A stretch of 6,456 nt of DNA, taken from the NCBI GenBank assembly GCA_028723545.1, contig JAQYER010000001.1, forward strand, positions 1 through 6,456, written 5' to 3'. A model generated the notes under the pieces. The model worked only from the letters and a program-made list of their open reading frames with translations, had not been told where the DNA came from and made no database searches. Below, piece by piece: positions 1 through 6,456 of the stretch. Made by a program: the position numbers and the translations under genes. Source of the DNA: Caryophanales bacterium (GTDB lineage: Bacteria > Bacillota_I > Bacilli_A > RFN20 > CAG-826). The stretch's first letter is position 1; every line of letters starts with the position of its first letter.

Positions 1-1
1 T

Positions 2-391
2 TGCTCAACTTTTATTAATTATTATGATAATTATCGAATTATGATTACCCCTACTTACTATAATTATGTCGACTATTTATATATCCGTTATATTCCTAAT
101 GGAATAAATTTCCCAATTGAAGACGTTTTAGCGTATTTATCTCCAGATATCAATTCATTAATTATTGGTGTAGATATTGATGAATTAATTAATGTTGATA
201 CATCAAATGAGAATGAAATAATTATTCAAGGAACAATTAATCAAAATTCATTAATTCATTATAAAAATGTTTTGAAATGTTTTGACTATATTAGCGATGA
301 TAATAATTTATTCATCAATTCAAAAAATAATGAAGTAATGATTGATCTAAGTGTTGATAATCAAATATCCATCATTGGAGAACAAAGATAA
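2..391 (+). CDS. Unrecognised protein, C-terminal part (gene runs off the left edge)
   Basis: The reading frame is open from base 2 to a TAA at 389-391, giving at least 129 codons. The first in-frame ATG is at 41, but the bases before it (…ATTATCGAATT) contain no Shine-Dalgarno-like purine run and the frame stays open upstream of it. The gene therefore very probably begins outside the window and the ATG at 41 is an internal Met. The visible part is rich in Asn, Ile, Asp and Tyr, with a Tyr-rich stretch just after Met41 (TYYNYVDYLYIRYIP). Alternating hydrophobic/polar segments such as SLIIGVDIDELI and NEIIIQGTI suggest a soluble, beta-rich domain. I see no signal peptide, membrane segment, repeat or catalytic motif that I can name. 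It is convergent with the sugar operon and shares its terminator, so it need not be functionally linked. That it is coding is supported by the long open frame in AT-rich DNA and by the terminator placed exactly at its stop. Function unknown. Confidence 0.72.
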   Translation, partial: CSTFINYYDNYRIMITPTYYNYVDYLYIRYIPNGINFPIEDVLAYLSPDINSLIIGVDIDELINVDTSNENEIIIQGTINQNSLIHYKNVLKCFDYISDDNNLFINSKNNEVMIDLSVDNQISIIGEQR

Positions 392-416
392 AAAAACTCC
401 ATTCGGAGTTTTTTTA
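389..416. terminator. Bidirectional intrinsic terminator between convergent genes
   Basis: A perfect hairpin: the left arm 389-400 (…AAAAAACTCC) pairs with the right arm 405-416 (GGAGTTTTTTT…) around an ATTC loop at 401-404. The core is four CTCC/GGAG pairs flanked by A-T pairs. On the plus strand it is followed by its own T-run, and on the minus strand the A-run at 390-396 becomes an equivalent T-run, so it can end transcription in both directions. The TAA stop of the plus-strand gene (389-391) forms the base of the stem. On the other side, the galT stop lies 5 bases beyond the hairpin. No promoter-like or coding sequence is seen in the short remainder, 417-421. Confidence 0.9.
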
Positions 417-421
417 ATTAA

Positions 422-1933
422 TTATTTCTTTTCGAATGTATTAATTGAATTCAAATATTTATCGAAATGAAGTTGTCCAATTTCGTCATTTTTAAACACA
501 GCAGTGTTTTCTAATATGCCTTTACATATTTCGTCAACTTCATTAATGACATCTTTATGAATATCATCTGTGTGATTATTTTTCAATTTATTAATCATTG
601 GAACGAAGTCTTTCATATCTGGATATAAATTTAAATAAATATTGTCTTCAGTATTATTTTTCACTACTTCTTCGACAATTTTAAGCTGACGGACTAAACG
701 CGCTGGAAGAATGAATTGCCCCATTGCCTCAATTAAACCAATACCTTCTTTTTTAATATGATGATATTCTTTATGTGCATGGAATATTCCGTCTGGATGC
801 TCTTCGTTACAACGATTATTTCTTAAAATAATATATAAATAATATACATTACCTTTTTTCACTAATGTTGGAGTAATGGTGTTATGAGATTCACCATTTG
901 TGTAAGCAAGAATATCAACTTCTTCATCAGAATAATTTCTCCAACTATTTAAGATTTTTAAAGCGTATTGAATCATTGCTTCTTTATCGTTAGACATTAA
1001 ACATAATGTCGAATTATACCAATCTAATTTACCAATGCGAATAGTTGGGAAATCTTCATCAACATATTCTTTAATGACTTTTCTTTTCATCATTGGCATG
1101 ACGTGATGTCCGCCTTGGAAATGTTCATGGTTTAATATTGATCCACCAACAATTGGTCGATCTGAATTTGAACCAATGAAATAATGTGGATATTCATCAA
1201 CAAAAGCGAATAATGCTCGTAAATTGTTTTCATTAATAACCATTGGCTCATGTTTGGTTTTAACCAAAATGCAGTGGCGGTTGTAATATCCATATGGTGA
1301 AAATTGTAAAAACCAGTCTTCGTTATTTAATTTCATTGGGATAACGCGGATAACTTGTCTTGGAACAAATTTGCCACGACCTGGAAATCCTAAATTTTCT
1401 AAACACAAAACGCATTTTGGATATGATACATCTTGTTTACCCACTAACGCTTTGATATCTTTATTATTTTTTTCTGGTTTAGATAAATTAATTGATATTT
1501 CTAAATTATCTTTTGAATTCCATAAAATATTTTTGTCTACTTTGGTTTTTTGGACATAATAATTTGCGACGCTTAAATTATATAAATATTCAGTCGCAGC
1601 TTTCGGAGATTCATGTTCTTTTAAATAATAAAAACGGTCTCTAACTTGGCTTGGAAGAGGTGAAACGATACCCATAATTGAAGTGACAACTGATTCAATG
1701 TCTTGTTCTTCATATAAATGATTTTCTTCAATATATTGTCTAATTCCATCGACAAACATATCAGGAACGATTAATTCATCAATTTGGCTTTTATCAAAAG
1801 TTACTTCTTTCGGACATTCAATATTTAATATTTTATAAATGTTATTTCTAACATATATAACATCAAATTCGTCTAATGATAATTTTTTGGTTGAATAATA
1901 TAATAATTGTTCAATTAATGTATGAATATCCAT
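422..1933 (-). CDS. galT: Galactose-1-phosphate uridylyltransferase, class II (Firmicutes type)
   Basis: 503 residues, the usual length for class II GalT. The enzyme exchanges UMP between UDP-glucose and galactose-1-phosphate, giving glucose-1-phosphate and UDP-galactose (Leloir pathway, cytoplasm). The N-terminal helical region (about 1-130) has the class II layout. A YPKCVLC motif (Cys174, Cys177) and ENLGFPGRGKF follow at about 171-189. The catalytic block SNSDRPIVGGSILNHEHFQGG spans 255-275, with the HEH histidines at 269 and 271 and Gln273; in this superfamily a His of the HxH(x)Q motif is uridylylated. The start ATG is preceded at 9 nt by AAAGGGG (1943-1949), the strongest Shine-Dalgarno site in the window. 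It is the last gene of the operon, 3 nt after the alcohol dehydrogenase stop and just before the terminator. It has no signal peptide. No galK or galE is visible in the window. The family call is secure; the galactose link for the whole operon rests largely on it. Confidence 0.95.
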   Translation of the reverse strand: MDIHTLIEQLLYYSTKKLSLDEFDVIYVRNNIYKILNIECPKEVTFDKSQIDELIVPDMFVDGIRQYIEENHLYEEQDIESVVTSIMGIVSPLPSQVRDRFYYLKEHESPKAATEYLYNLSVANYYVQKTKVDKNILWNSKDNLEISINLSKPEKNNKDIKALVGKQDVSYPKCVLCLENLGFPGRGKFVPRQVIRVIPMKLNNEDWFLQFSPYGYYNRHCILVKTKHEPMVINENNLRALFAFVDEYPHYFIGSNSDRPIVGGSILNHEHFQGGHHVMPMMKRKVIKEYVDEDFPTIRIGKLDWYNSTLCLMSNDKEAMIQYALKILNSWRNYSDEEVDILAYTNGESHNTITPTLVKKGNVYYLYIILRNNRCNEEHPDGIFHAHKEYHHIKKEGIGLIEAMGQFILPARLVRQLKIVEEVVKNNTEDNIYLNLYPDMKDFVPMINKLKNNHTDDIHKDVINEVDEICKGILENTAVFKNDEIGQLHFDKYLNSINTFEKK

Positions 1934-1936
1934 TAT

Positions 1937-3157
1937 TTAGTTCCCCTTTACTTTAATTACTTGTATAAGAATATTGCTTAATTCAGATTTGTCAAATAAT
2001 TTTGGCACTGGATATAAAGGATTAGCTTCTTTATATGCATGATTAATTAAATTATCAAATTCAATTTTGGTTACTTCGATATCAAATTTATTAGGTATAT
2101 TCATTATTTCATTTAAATGAATGATGTAATTAATTAAATCATTCGTTTTTTGTTCATTATTTTTTGATTTATCCCCTAATTCAATATAATCATATATTTG
2201 ACCACATTTTCGATATATAGATTTTCCAAAAGCTTTTAAAACATATGGAAGAATAATTGAGTTCGCTAATCCATGGGGGGTATTAAATTTACCACTTATT
2301 GCGTGAGATAAAGCATGAACATATCCAACATAAGCATTTGTGAACGCTACACCGGCTAAAAAAGAAGCATTAAGCATATTTTTCCTAGCTTCTAAATTAG
2401 TTGGATTTATATAGCTTTCATATAAATTTTCATGAATTAATTTAATTGCGGTTAATGCGCATTTTTTCGTTTTTTTCGTATTGCTTCTTCCAATATAACT
2501 TTCGATCGCATGGGTTAATGCATCCATCCCAGTCGTAGAAGTAATTTTCGATGGTAAATTAATTAATAATTTTGGATCATGAAATGCGTATTTTGGAATT
2601 AAATGTGGATCATTAATCGCATATTTATCATTCGTTTTTTCATCGCGAATTACTGACGCCAAAGTTGTTTCAGAACCAGTTCCTGCTGTTGTTGGAATAG
2701 CAATTAATAAAGGCATTGAGTGATGAACTTTTAAAATACCTTTAAATTTGGATATTGGTTTATTATTATTCGCTCTTACTCCAATCATTTTTGAAGTATC
2801 AATAACTGATCCACCACCTAAACACACGATAGCGGTTAAATGATTATCTTTATATATCTTTAAACCATCTTCAACATTATCAATAGTTGGATTTGGTTGG
2901 ATTTTATTATATAAAACATAATCAATATTATTATCTTTTAATCCTTCGATTAATCGATCTAGTAATCCTAATTTAGTAATCGATTCATCGGACACTAATA
3001 AAATATTATTAATATTATTTTGTTTTAATAATTTTCCTACTTCATAAGTCGAATCATTATTTGATATTAATATCGGCTCTTTAATTGATAAAAATCTTTG
3101 AGCAATAAAAATAAGAAATTGATATGTTCGACAATAAAATTTTTTAAATATGTTCAT
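1937..3157 (-). CDS. Iron-containing (group III) alcohol dehydrogenase
   Basis: About 406 residues, normal for the Fe-ADH family (PF00465). These enzymes interconvert alcohols and aldehydes or ketones with NAD(P)H in the cytoplasm; relatives include 1,3-propanediol, butanol, lactaldehyde and glycerol dehydrogenases. The nucleotide-binding GGGSVIDTSK is at about 114-123, and PTTAGTGSE at about 155-163. The four metal ligands are present with family spacing: Asp212 and His216 in GMDALTHAIE, His281 in VHALSHA, and His295 in TPHGLAN. The first ~25 residues are a basic, hydrophobic extension (FKKFYCRTYQFLIFIAQRF) ahead of the core, which I read as a subfamily trait rather than a signal peptide. 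Two adjacent ATGs exist at 3158-3160 and 3155-3157. GAGGT at 3163-3167 is 2 nt from the first and 5 nt from the second, so the second is preferred. The start lies inside the 3' end of the upstream glycosidase gene (14-17 nt overlap), implying coupled translation. The substrate cannot be told from sequence. Confidence 0.92.
   Translation of the reverse strand: MNIFKKFYCRTYQFLIFIAQRFLSIKEPILISNNDSTYEVGKLLKQNNINNILLVSDESITKLGLLDRLIEGLKDNNIDYVLYNKIQPNPTIDNVEDGLKIYKDNHLTAIVCLGGGSVIDTSKMIGVRANNNKPISKFKGILKVHHSMPLLIAIPTTAGTGSETTLASVIRDEKTNDKYAINDPHLIPKYAFHDPKLLINLPSKITSTTGMDALTHAIESYIGRSNTKKTKKCALTAIKLIHENLYESYINPTNLEARKNMLNASFLAGVAFTNAYVGYVHALSHAISGKFNTPHGLANSIILPYVLKAFGKSIYRKCGQIYDYIELGDKSKNNEQKTNDLINYIIHLNEIMNIPNKFDIEVTKIEFDNLINHAYKEANPLYPVPKLFDKSELSNILIQVIKVKGN
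1943..1949 (-). promoter_or_regulatory. Ribosome binding site AAAGGGG of galT
   Basis: Lies in the final codons of the alcohol dehydrogenase gene, 9 nt before the galT ATG (1931-1933). It is a strong match to the anti-Shine-Dalgarno and confirms the galT start. Confidence 0.75.
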
Positions 3158-4847
3158 CATTTACCTCAGAATATAAGCGTTTATTCATATCTTGAATATC
3201 TTTTTCATTTACTTTAATGATTTTTCGATCAAATGTAATTAAACCATTAATTTCTTCTTCAACATCACTTAATTGAGTGTATATCGAAGCGCATAAACCT
3301 TTTTTAATATTTGGCAATATTTGTTCATCGTATAAATTCACAATCGCGTTGGTTAATTCATTTTTATCTTTAAATGATTTATAGCCAAATGTTTTTTCAT
3401 TTTGCATATGTCCTTCAATCGGAAGTGAATATCCTCCAAATTCCGAAAGCACAATCGCGCGATTATCTTCTAATTTTGGTAATTTATATTTTTTAAAATA
3501 GACGTGGCTTGATTTAACATCGCTGACTTTTTGATCATGCCATCCAGAAGCGTGATCAATTAATCTAGTATTATCGATTCCTTTAATTATTGATGTTAAT
3601 TCCTCTGCGTCAAATTGTCCCCATCCTTCATTAAAAATTGTCCATAACACGATTGATGGGTTATTAAATAAATAAGAAACAGTATCAATCGCATCGCGAA
3701 TAAAATATTTACGACCGATTTCATCTTTTCTTGAAAATAATGAATATTTATTATCTTTTAAATGGATATTTGTAATTAATGGGAATGATATTGTTGAAAG
3801 TTTGTATTTTGTGCCACCATTAACAAAATCTTGCCACACTAAAACACCTAATTTATCGCAATAATAATACCATCTTAATGTTTCGATTTTGATATGTTTT
3901 CGGATGCAATTAAAGCCAAGATTTTTAATCAATTTAATGTCGTTAATATAATCTTCATCACTTTTTGGAGTTAATAATGTTTGTTCATAATATCCTTGGT
4001 CTAATACACCGGACATAAAGATTGGTTTATTATTTAAATAAATTCGATTTATTCCTTTTTCGTCTTTTTTCATCGATATTTTTCGCATTCCAAAATAAGA
4101 TGAAATTTTATCTTCACCTAATAAAACATCAAATTCATATAAATATGGATCATTTACATCCCAAAGATGAACATTATCAATTTTTATTTTATTATTAACG
4201 TTAGTTTTAACATCGATTGTTTGATTATTTAAAATAATTTTCGCATCATATGTATCATCAGAATTAATTTTAATATTAATAATATTATTATCAATATCAG
4301 GCACTAAACGAAGGGAATGAACATATTTTTTTGGAGTGGATTCTAACCAAACTGGTAAATATATTCCTGATTGAGGAGTGTACCAAATGCCTCCATGATG
4401 TAATTTTTGTTTGCCTCTTTGATAATATGATGTATCAGTCACATCTTTTACTTGAACAATAATGACATTATTTTCTTTGATATATTTGGTTATATCAAAA
4501 CTAAATGGGAGAAATCCTCCAATATGTTCTCCTAAATATCGATTATTAATCCAAACTTTCGCAATTTGGTCAACGGCAGTAAAATTTAAAAAAACTTTCC
4601 CACGATTAAAATCTTTATCTAATTTAAAGCTTTTTCGATAATATAAAAATTCATTTGGTTGAAGAATGTGATTAATTTCTTTTTGGGTTTCGATTGAAAA
4701 AGGCACTAAAACGTTGCCCATAAAACTATGAGGAAAGGCTTCTTGAGAAGTAATCGCATATTCCCACAATCCATTTAAAGTCATATAAGAATCACGTTTT
4801 AGTTGAGGACGTGGATATTCGCTTAATGGAATTTTTTCTTTTTTCAT
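3144..4847 (-). CDS. Glycoside hydrolase family 2 enzyme (beta-galactosidase-like)
   Basis: 567 residues with the three-part GH2 architecture. A jelly-roll sugar-binding domain lies at about 8-170 (RPQLKRDSYMTLNGLWEYA, GGFLPFSFDIT, GIWYTPQSGIYLPVWLE). An immunoglobulin-like linker domain follows at about 172-255, then a TIM barrel from about 262 to 555 beginning after YFGMRKI. The predicted acid/base is Glu407 in TIFNEGWGQFD and the predicted nucleophile is Glu469 in VLSEFGGYSLP, so it looks catalytically intact. Like other retaining GH2 enzymes it should cleave a beta-glycoside from the non-reducing end. It belongs to the shorter LacZ-related group with the signature GFNCIRKHIK…WYYYCDKLGVLVWQD, not to the ~1000-residue E. 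coli-type LacZ, and it lacks the latter's C-terminal domains. There is no signal peptide, so the substrate must be imported. Its ATG shares one base with the preceding stop (TAATG), with AAGAAGG at 4858-4864, 10 nt upstream. Beta-galactosidase is suggested by galT downstream; beta-glucuronidase, arabinosidase or other activity remains possible. Confidence 0.9.
   Translation of the reverse strand: MKKEKIPLSEYPRPQLKRDSYMTLNGLWEYAITSQEAFPHSFMGNVLVPFSIETQKEINHILQPNEFLYYRKSFKLDKDFNRGKVFLNFTAVDQIAKVWINNRYLGEHIGGFLPFSFDITKYIKENNVIIVQVKDVTDTSYYQRGKQKLHHGGIWYTPQSGIYLPVWLESTPKKYVHSLRLVPDIDNNIINIKINSDDTYDAKIILNNQTIDVKTNVNNKIKIDNVHLWDVNDPYLYEFDVLLGEDKISSYFGMRKISMKKDEKGINRIYLNNKPIFMSGVLDQGYYEQTLLTPKSDEDYINDIKLIKNLGFNCIRKHIKIETLRWYYYCDKLGVLVWQDFVNGGTKYKLSTISFPLITNIHLKDNKYSLFSRKDEIGRKYFIRDAIDTVSYLFNNPSIVLWTIFNEGWGQFDAEELTSIIKGIDNTRLIDHASGWHDQKVSDVKSSHVYFKKYKLPKLEDNRAIVLSEFGGYSLPIEGHMQNEKTFGYKSFKDKNELTNAIVNLYDEQILPNIKKGLCASIYTQLSDVEEEINGLITFDRKIIKVNEKDIQDMNKRLYSEVNDEHI
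3163..3167 (-). promoter_or_regulatory. Ribosome binding site GAGGT of the alcohol dehydrogenase gene
   Basis: Lies within the glycosidase coding sequence. It is 2 nt before the first of two tandem ATGs and 5 nt before the second, and so favours the second (3155-3157) as the true start. Confidence 0.65.
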
Positions 4848-5809
4848 TAAAATGGAACCTTCTTGATTAATTTATAACAAAAATCAAAATATGATTTTTC
4901 TAAACCTATTTTACATCCATCGTGATTAATATTGTTAATAAATAAATTTATTTTTTGCTTTAAATTATCATTAGTCTTATTTTCAAACAATGCATTAACA
5001 ATATTTAAATCTTCTCTAGCTTTTTCAACTAAATCAAAAAATGAATCATCAGTTTCAATTCCAGTATCTGGATATTTCCAACTATTTTTCTTTAAATTGA
5101 GATAATCAATTTCTTGATTGTGATATGGCTTAACTGGATTCGTTTGAACCCATAATTGGATAATCTTTCGAAATGGGTAATAAAATAATCTTTTAATTCC
5201 AAGCGGAGAATAAAATAATTTTTCAATTGATAACATGTCTAAATAACATAAATAAAATGTATCTTCTTTAATGAAATCATATTTAAATAATTCGTCATTA
5301 ATGGCTTTATACATTTTAGAAATAATTTTGACATCTTCTTTATTGTTCTTAATTGCTTTTACATTGTTTTTTGAAAATTTCATATGGTTCGCAATTAAAA
5401 CATCGACATTTGATTCGAAGAAAACATGCGATCTCATATAATAATTTGGATCATTTTTTTCGATTGATGGAATATTTCCAGTTCGATAAAAAATATATGG
5501 ATGAGTATTTCGATCTAAACAATAATGAATTAGCAAACCATTTAAATATGCATATAATTTATCTTTTTCATCTTCTGGTCTATTTTGAATATATTTGAAT
5601 AAGCAATAATAAAAATCAGTTAATTCAATATTATGTAAATGATGCCCAAAATGAGTAATTTCTTTAGAATTGTCTCTTCTTTTCAAATGACCGAGAAAAA
5701 AGAAAACATCTGGTCCTTGTGCGCCTAGATACACTAAAGAGGAATATTTTTCATATTCTTTAGGGAAATTATTTTTTGCAAAAGCGTAATGAGTCAATAT
5801 AGCGGGCAT
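4847..5809 (-). CDS. Zinc-dependent phospholipase C-like protein (PF00882 family)
   Basis: 320 residues. The opening MPAILTHYAFAKN, then LGAQGPDVFFFLG (28-40), HFGHHLH (53-59), GLLIHYCLDRNTHPYIFYR (91-109) and RSHVFFESNVDV (126-137) match the histidine- and aspartate-rich pattern of PF00882 proteins. Likely metal ligands include His7, Asp34, His56/57, His95, Asp99, His103, His128 and Glu132 (assignment by motif only). Classical members are secreted phospholipases C. This one begins at the conserved MPxxxTHY with no signal peptide or membrane segment, so it should be cytoplasmic, like many uncharacterised Firmicutes homologues. The start is fixed by that conserved N-terminus, although the only good Shine-Dalgarno (AGGAG, 5826-5830) is an unusually long 16 nt away. 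The gene follows the transporter by 2 nt and overlaps the glycosidase by 1 nt, so its translation is probably coupled. The C-terminal third (about 210-320) is less conserved and partly helical. Its substrate is unknown; the family call is good, true phospholipase activity unproven. Confidence 0.85.
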   Translation of the reverse strand: MPAILTHYAFAKNNFPKEYEKYSSLVYLGAQGPDVFFFLGHLKRRDNSKEITHFGHHLHNIELTDFYYCLFKYIQNRPEDEKDKLYAYLNGLLIHYCLDRNTHPYIFYRTGNIPSIEKNDPNYYMRSHVFFESNVDVLIANHMKFSKNNVKAIKNNKEDVKIISKMYKAINDELFKYDFIKEDTFYLCYLDMLSIEKLFYSPLGIKRLFYYPFRKIIQLWVQTNPVKPYHNQEIDYLNLKKNSWKYPDTGIETDDSFFDLVEKAREDLNIVNALFENKTNDNLKQKINLFINNINHDGCKIGLEKSYFDFCYKLIKKVPF

Positions 5810-5811
5810 AA

Positions 5812-6456
5812 TTAATCGTCATTTTCTCCTAATGCTTCTAAACCAGTTGATATTTTTGTTTTATTTAATTTTACTGATTTAACAAACATAAAGATCAAAA
5901 GAGCAACACCAGCACAAACTAACGCATATACTGGAAGATATCCAAAATTAAATGTTGGATTTTTTAATAATAATCCAAGAGCGATTGGAGTAATTGTTTG
6001 AGCCGCCATAGAGGATGCATAATAATATCCAGTAAATTTACCAATGCGTTTATTTGGACATAATTCAACAACCATTGGGAATGAATTAAGATGGACTAAA
6101 GACATGCCAAATCCTTTAATACCAAAAATTACATAAATAACCCATGGGAATGTTCCACCACCAGCAGCGTTTTTCAAAACAGTAAATGTTAATATAGCCC
6201 ATAATAAATAACTACCAATAGTCATAGATAAGCCGCTGACAATTGTCCATTTTCTTCCAATTTTAGCAGCGATAAATCCACCGACAGCAAAACCGATAAC
6301 TGAGCCAACACCACCGACAATTGTATTTATCATACTTGAAGAAGAATCGGCACCTAAATAATAAATAGTATAGTTACCCATGAATGTTCCGATACCATTA
6401 TCAGCCATAAACCAGAAGAAAACCGCACCTAAAATTAAAATTAACATTGTTAAATT
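5812..6456 (-). CDS. MFS sugar-type transporter, C-terminal half (runs off the right edge)
   Basis: The frame is open to the window edge (codons for Asn-Leu-Thr precede the Met at 6445-6447), and no Shine-Dalgarno is visible before that ATG. The Met is thus very likely internal and about half the protein lies outside. From that Met, 211 residues hold six hydrophobic segments, at about 3-22, 41-62, 66-90, 101-125, 136-161 and 170-190. That is the C-terminal bundle of a 12-helix major facilitator. The cytoplasmic loop AAKIGRKWTIVSG (60-72) after the second of these helices is the repeated MFS loop motif. NSFPMVVELCPNKRIGKFTGYYYASSMAAQTITP resembles the sugar:cation symporter (GPH/SLC45-like) branch, as does FFWFMADNGIGTF near the start. 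The protein ends in a short charged tail (GLEALGENDD). It is the first visible gene of the operon, so it probably imports the glycoside cleaved by the GH2 enzyme. Substrate and coupling ion are inferred from context only. Confidence 0.88.
   Translation of the reverse strand, partial: NLTMLILILGAVFFWFMADNGIGTFMGNYTIYYLGADSSSSMINTIVGGVGSVIGFAVGGFIAAKIGRKWTIVSGLSMTIGSYLLWAILTFTVLKNAAGGGTFPWVIYVIFGIKGFGMSLVHLNSFPMVVELCPNKRIGKFTGYYYASSMAAQTITPIALGLLLKNPTFNFGYLPVYALVCAGVALLIFMFVKSVKLNKTKISTGLEALGENDD
5826..5830 (-). promoter_or_regulatory. Shine-Dalgarno AGGAG, displaced from the PF00882 gene start
   Basis: On the minus strand AGGAG sits inside the last codons of the transporter gene. It is 16 nt from the ATG of the phospholipase-like gene (5807-5809), well beyond the usual 5-9 nt. 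A second ATG only 3 nt downstream (5820-5822) is out of frame with both genes and opens an 18-codon frame, including its stop. The site may still load ribosomes for the next gene by re-initiation or coupling. Confidence 0.5.

Noticed and set aside
41..391. Reading the left-edge gene as a complete 116-residue protein starting at ATG 41
   Set aside because: There is no Shine-Dalgarno before base 41 and the frame is open back to base 2, so a truncated longer gene is more likely.
1371..1559. 62-codon plus-strand open frame
   Set aside because: Lies entirely antisense inside galT, which has clear conserved motifs in the same bases; there is no ribosome binding site and no recognisable protein, so it is a shadow frame.
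3144..4847. Glycosidase as a truncated or broken lacZ
   Set aside because: It is shorter than E. coli LacZ, but all three GH2 domains and both catalytic glutamates are present, with a normal end after the barrel; it fits a naturally shorter subgroup.
5353..5598. 81-codon plus-strand open frame
   Set aside because: Antisense to the His-rich conserved block of the PF00882 gene; its His/Asn-rich composition mirrors the other strand.
5812..6447. Reading the transporter as a complete six-helix protein starting at 6447
   Set aside because: The frame stays open to the edge, no ribosome binding site is visible, and the sequence matches only the C-terminal half of a 12-helix MFS protein.
1..6456. 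Mycoplasma-type recoding of TGA as tryptophan
   Set aside because: The conserved tryptophans I checked are TGG, and no in-frame TGA interrupts any gene.
1..6456. CRISPR arrays, tRNA/rRNA genes, insertion sequences, riboswitches
   Set aside because: The window is almost wholly coding with gaps of at most about 30 bases; frequent TTAATT-like words reflect AT-rich composition, not ordered repeats.

Overview
The window is an AT-rich stretch (roughly 30% G+C by eye, not computed) from a low-GC Gram-positive-type bacterium. Three things point to Firmicutes or standard-code Mollicutes-like Bacilli, such as uncultured gut Erysipelotrichia/RF39-type lineages. These are the strong AT bias, the class II (Firmicutes-type) GalT, and purine-rich Shine-Dalgarno sites (AAAGGGG, GAGGT, AGGAG). 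Tryptophans are written TGG, no in-frame TGA is needed, and all six visible stops are TAA, so there is no sign of Mycoplasma code 4. The exact taxon cannot be read from the sequence.

Layout: bases 2-391 (+ strand) hold the 3' part of a gene that starts before the window and that I do not recognise. A compact hairpin at 389-416 with T-runs on both sides separates it from a convergent minus-strand gene cluster filling the rest of the window (422-6456). In transcription order, right to left, the cluster is: the C-terminal half of an MFS sugar-type transporter (cut by the right edge), a cytoplasmic PF00882 zinc-dependent phospholipase C-like protein, a family 2 glycoside hydrolase, an iron-containing alcohol dehydrogenase, and a class II galactose-1-phosphate uridylyltransferase (GalT). 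Junctions are 2 nt, a 1-nt overlap (TAATG), a 14-17-nt overlap and 3 nt, so this is almost certainly one operon with translational coupling. Its promoter lies beyond the right edge. There is no gene-free stretch longer than about 30 bases.

How the genes may work together (inference): the transporter imports a small glycoside, the signal-less GH2 enzyme cleaves it in the cytoplasm, and GalT feeds released galactose (after a galactokinase not seen here) into the Leloir pathway. The alcohol dehydrogenase would handle an alcohol or aldehyde, either the aglycone (for example glycerol from a galactosyl-glycerol) or a fermentation product. The PF00882 protein is the odd member. Its presence suggests, without proving, that the real substrate is a lipid- or glycerol-linked galactoside rather than plain lactose. 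No mobile element, CRISPR array, tRNA, rRNA or riboswitch was found.
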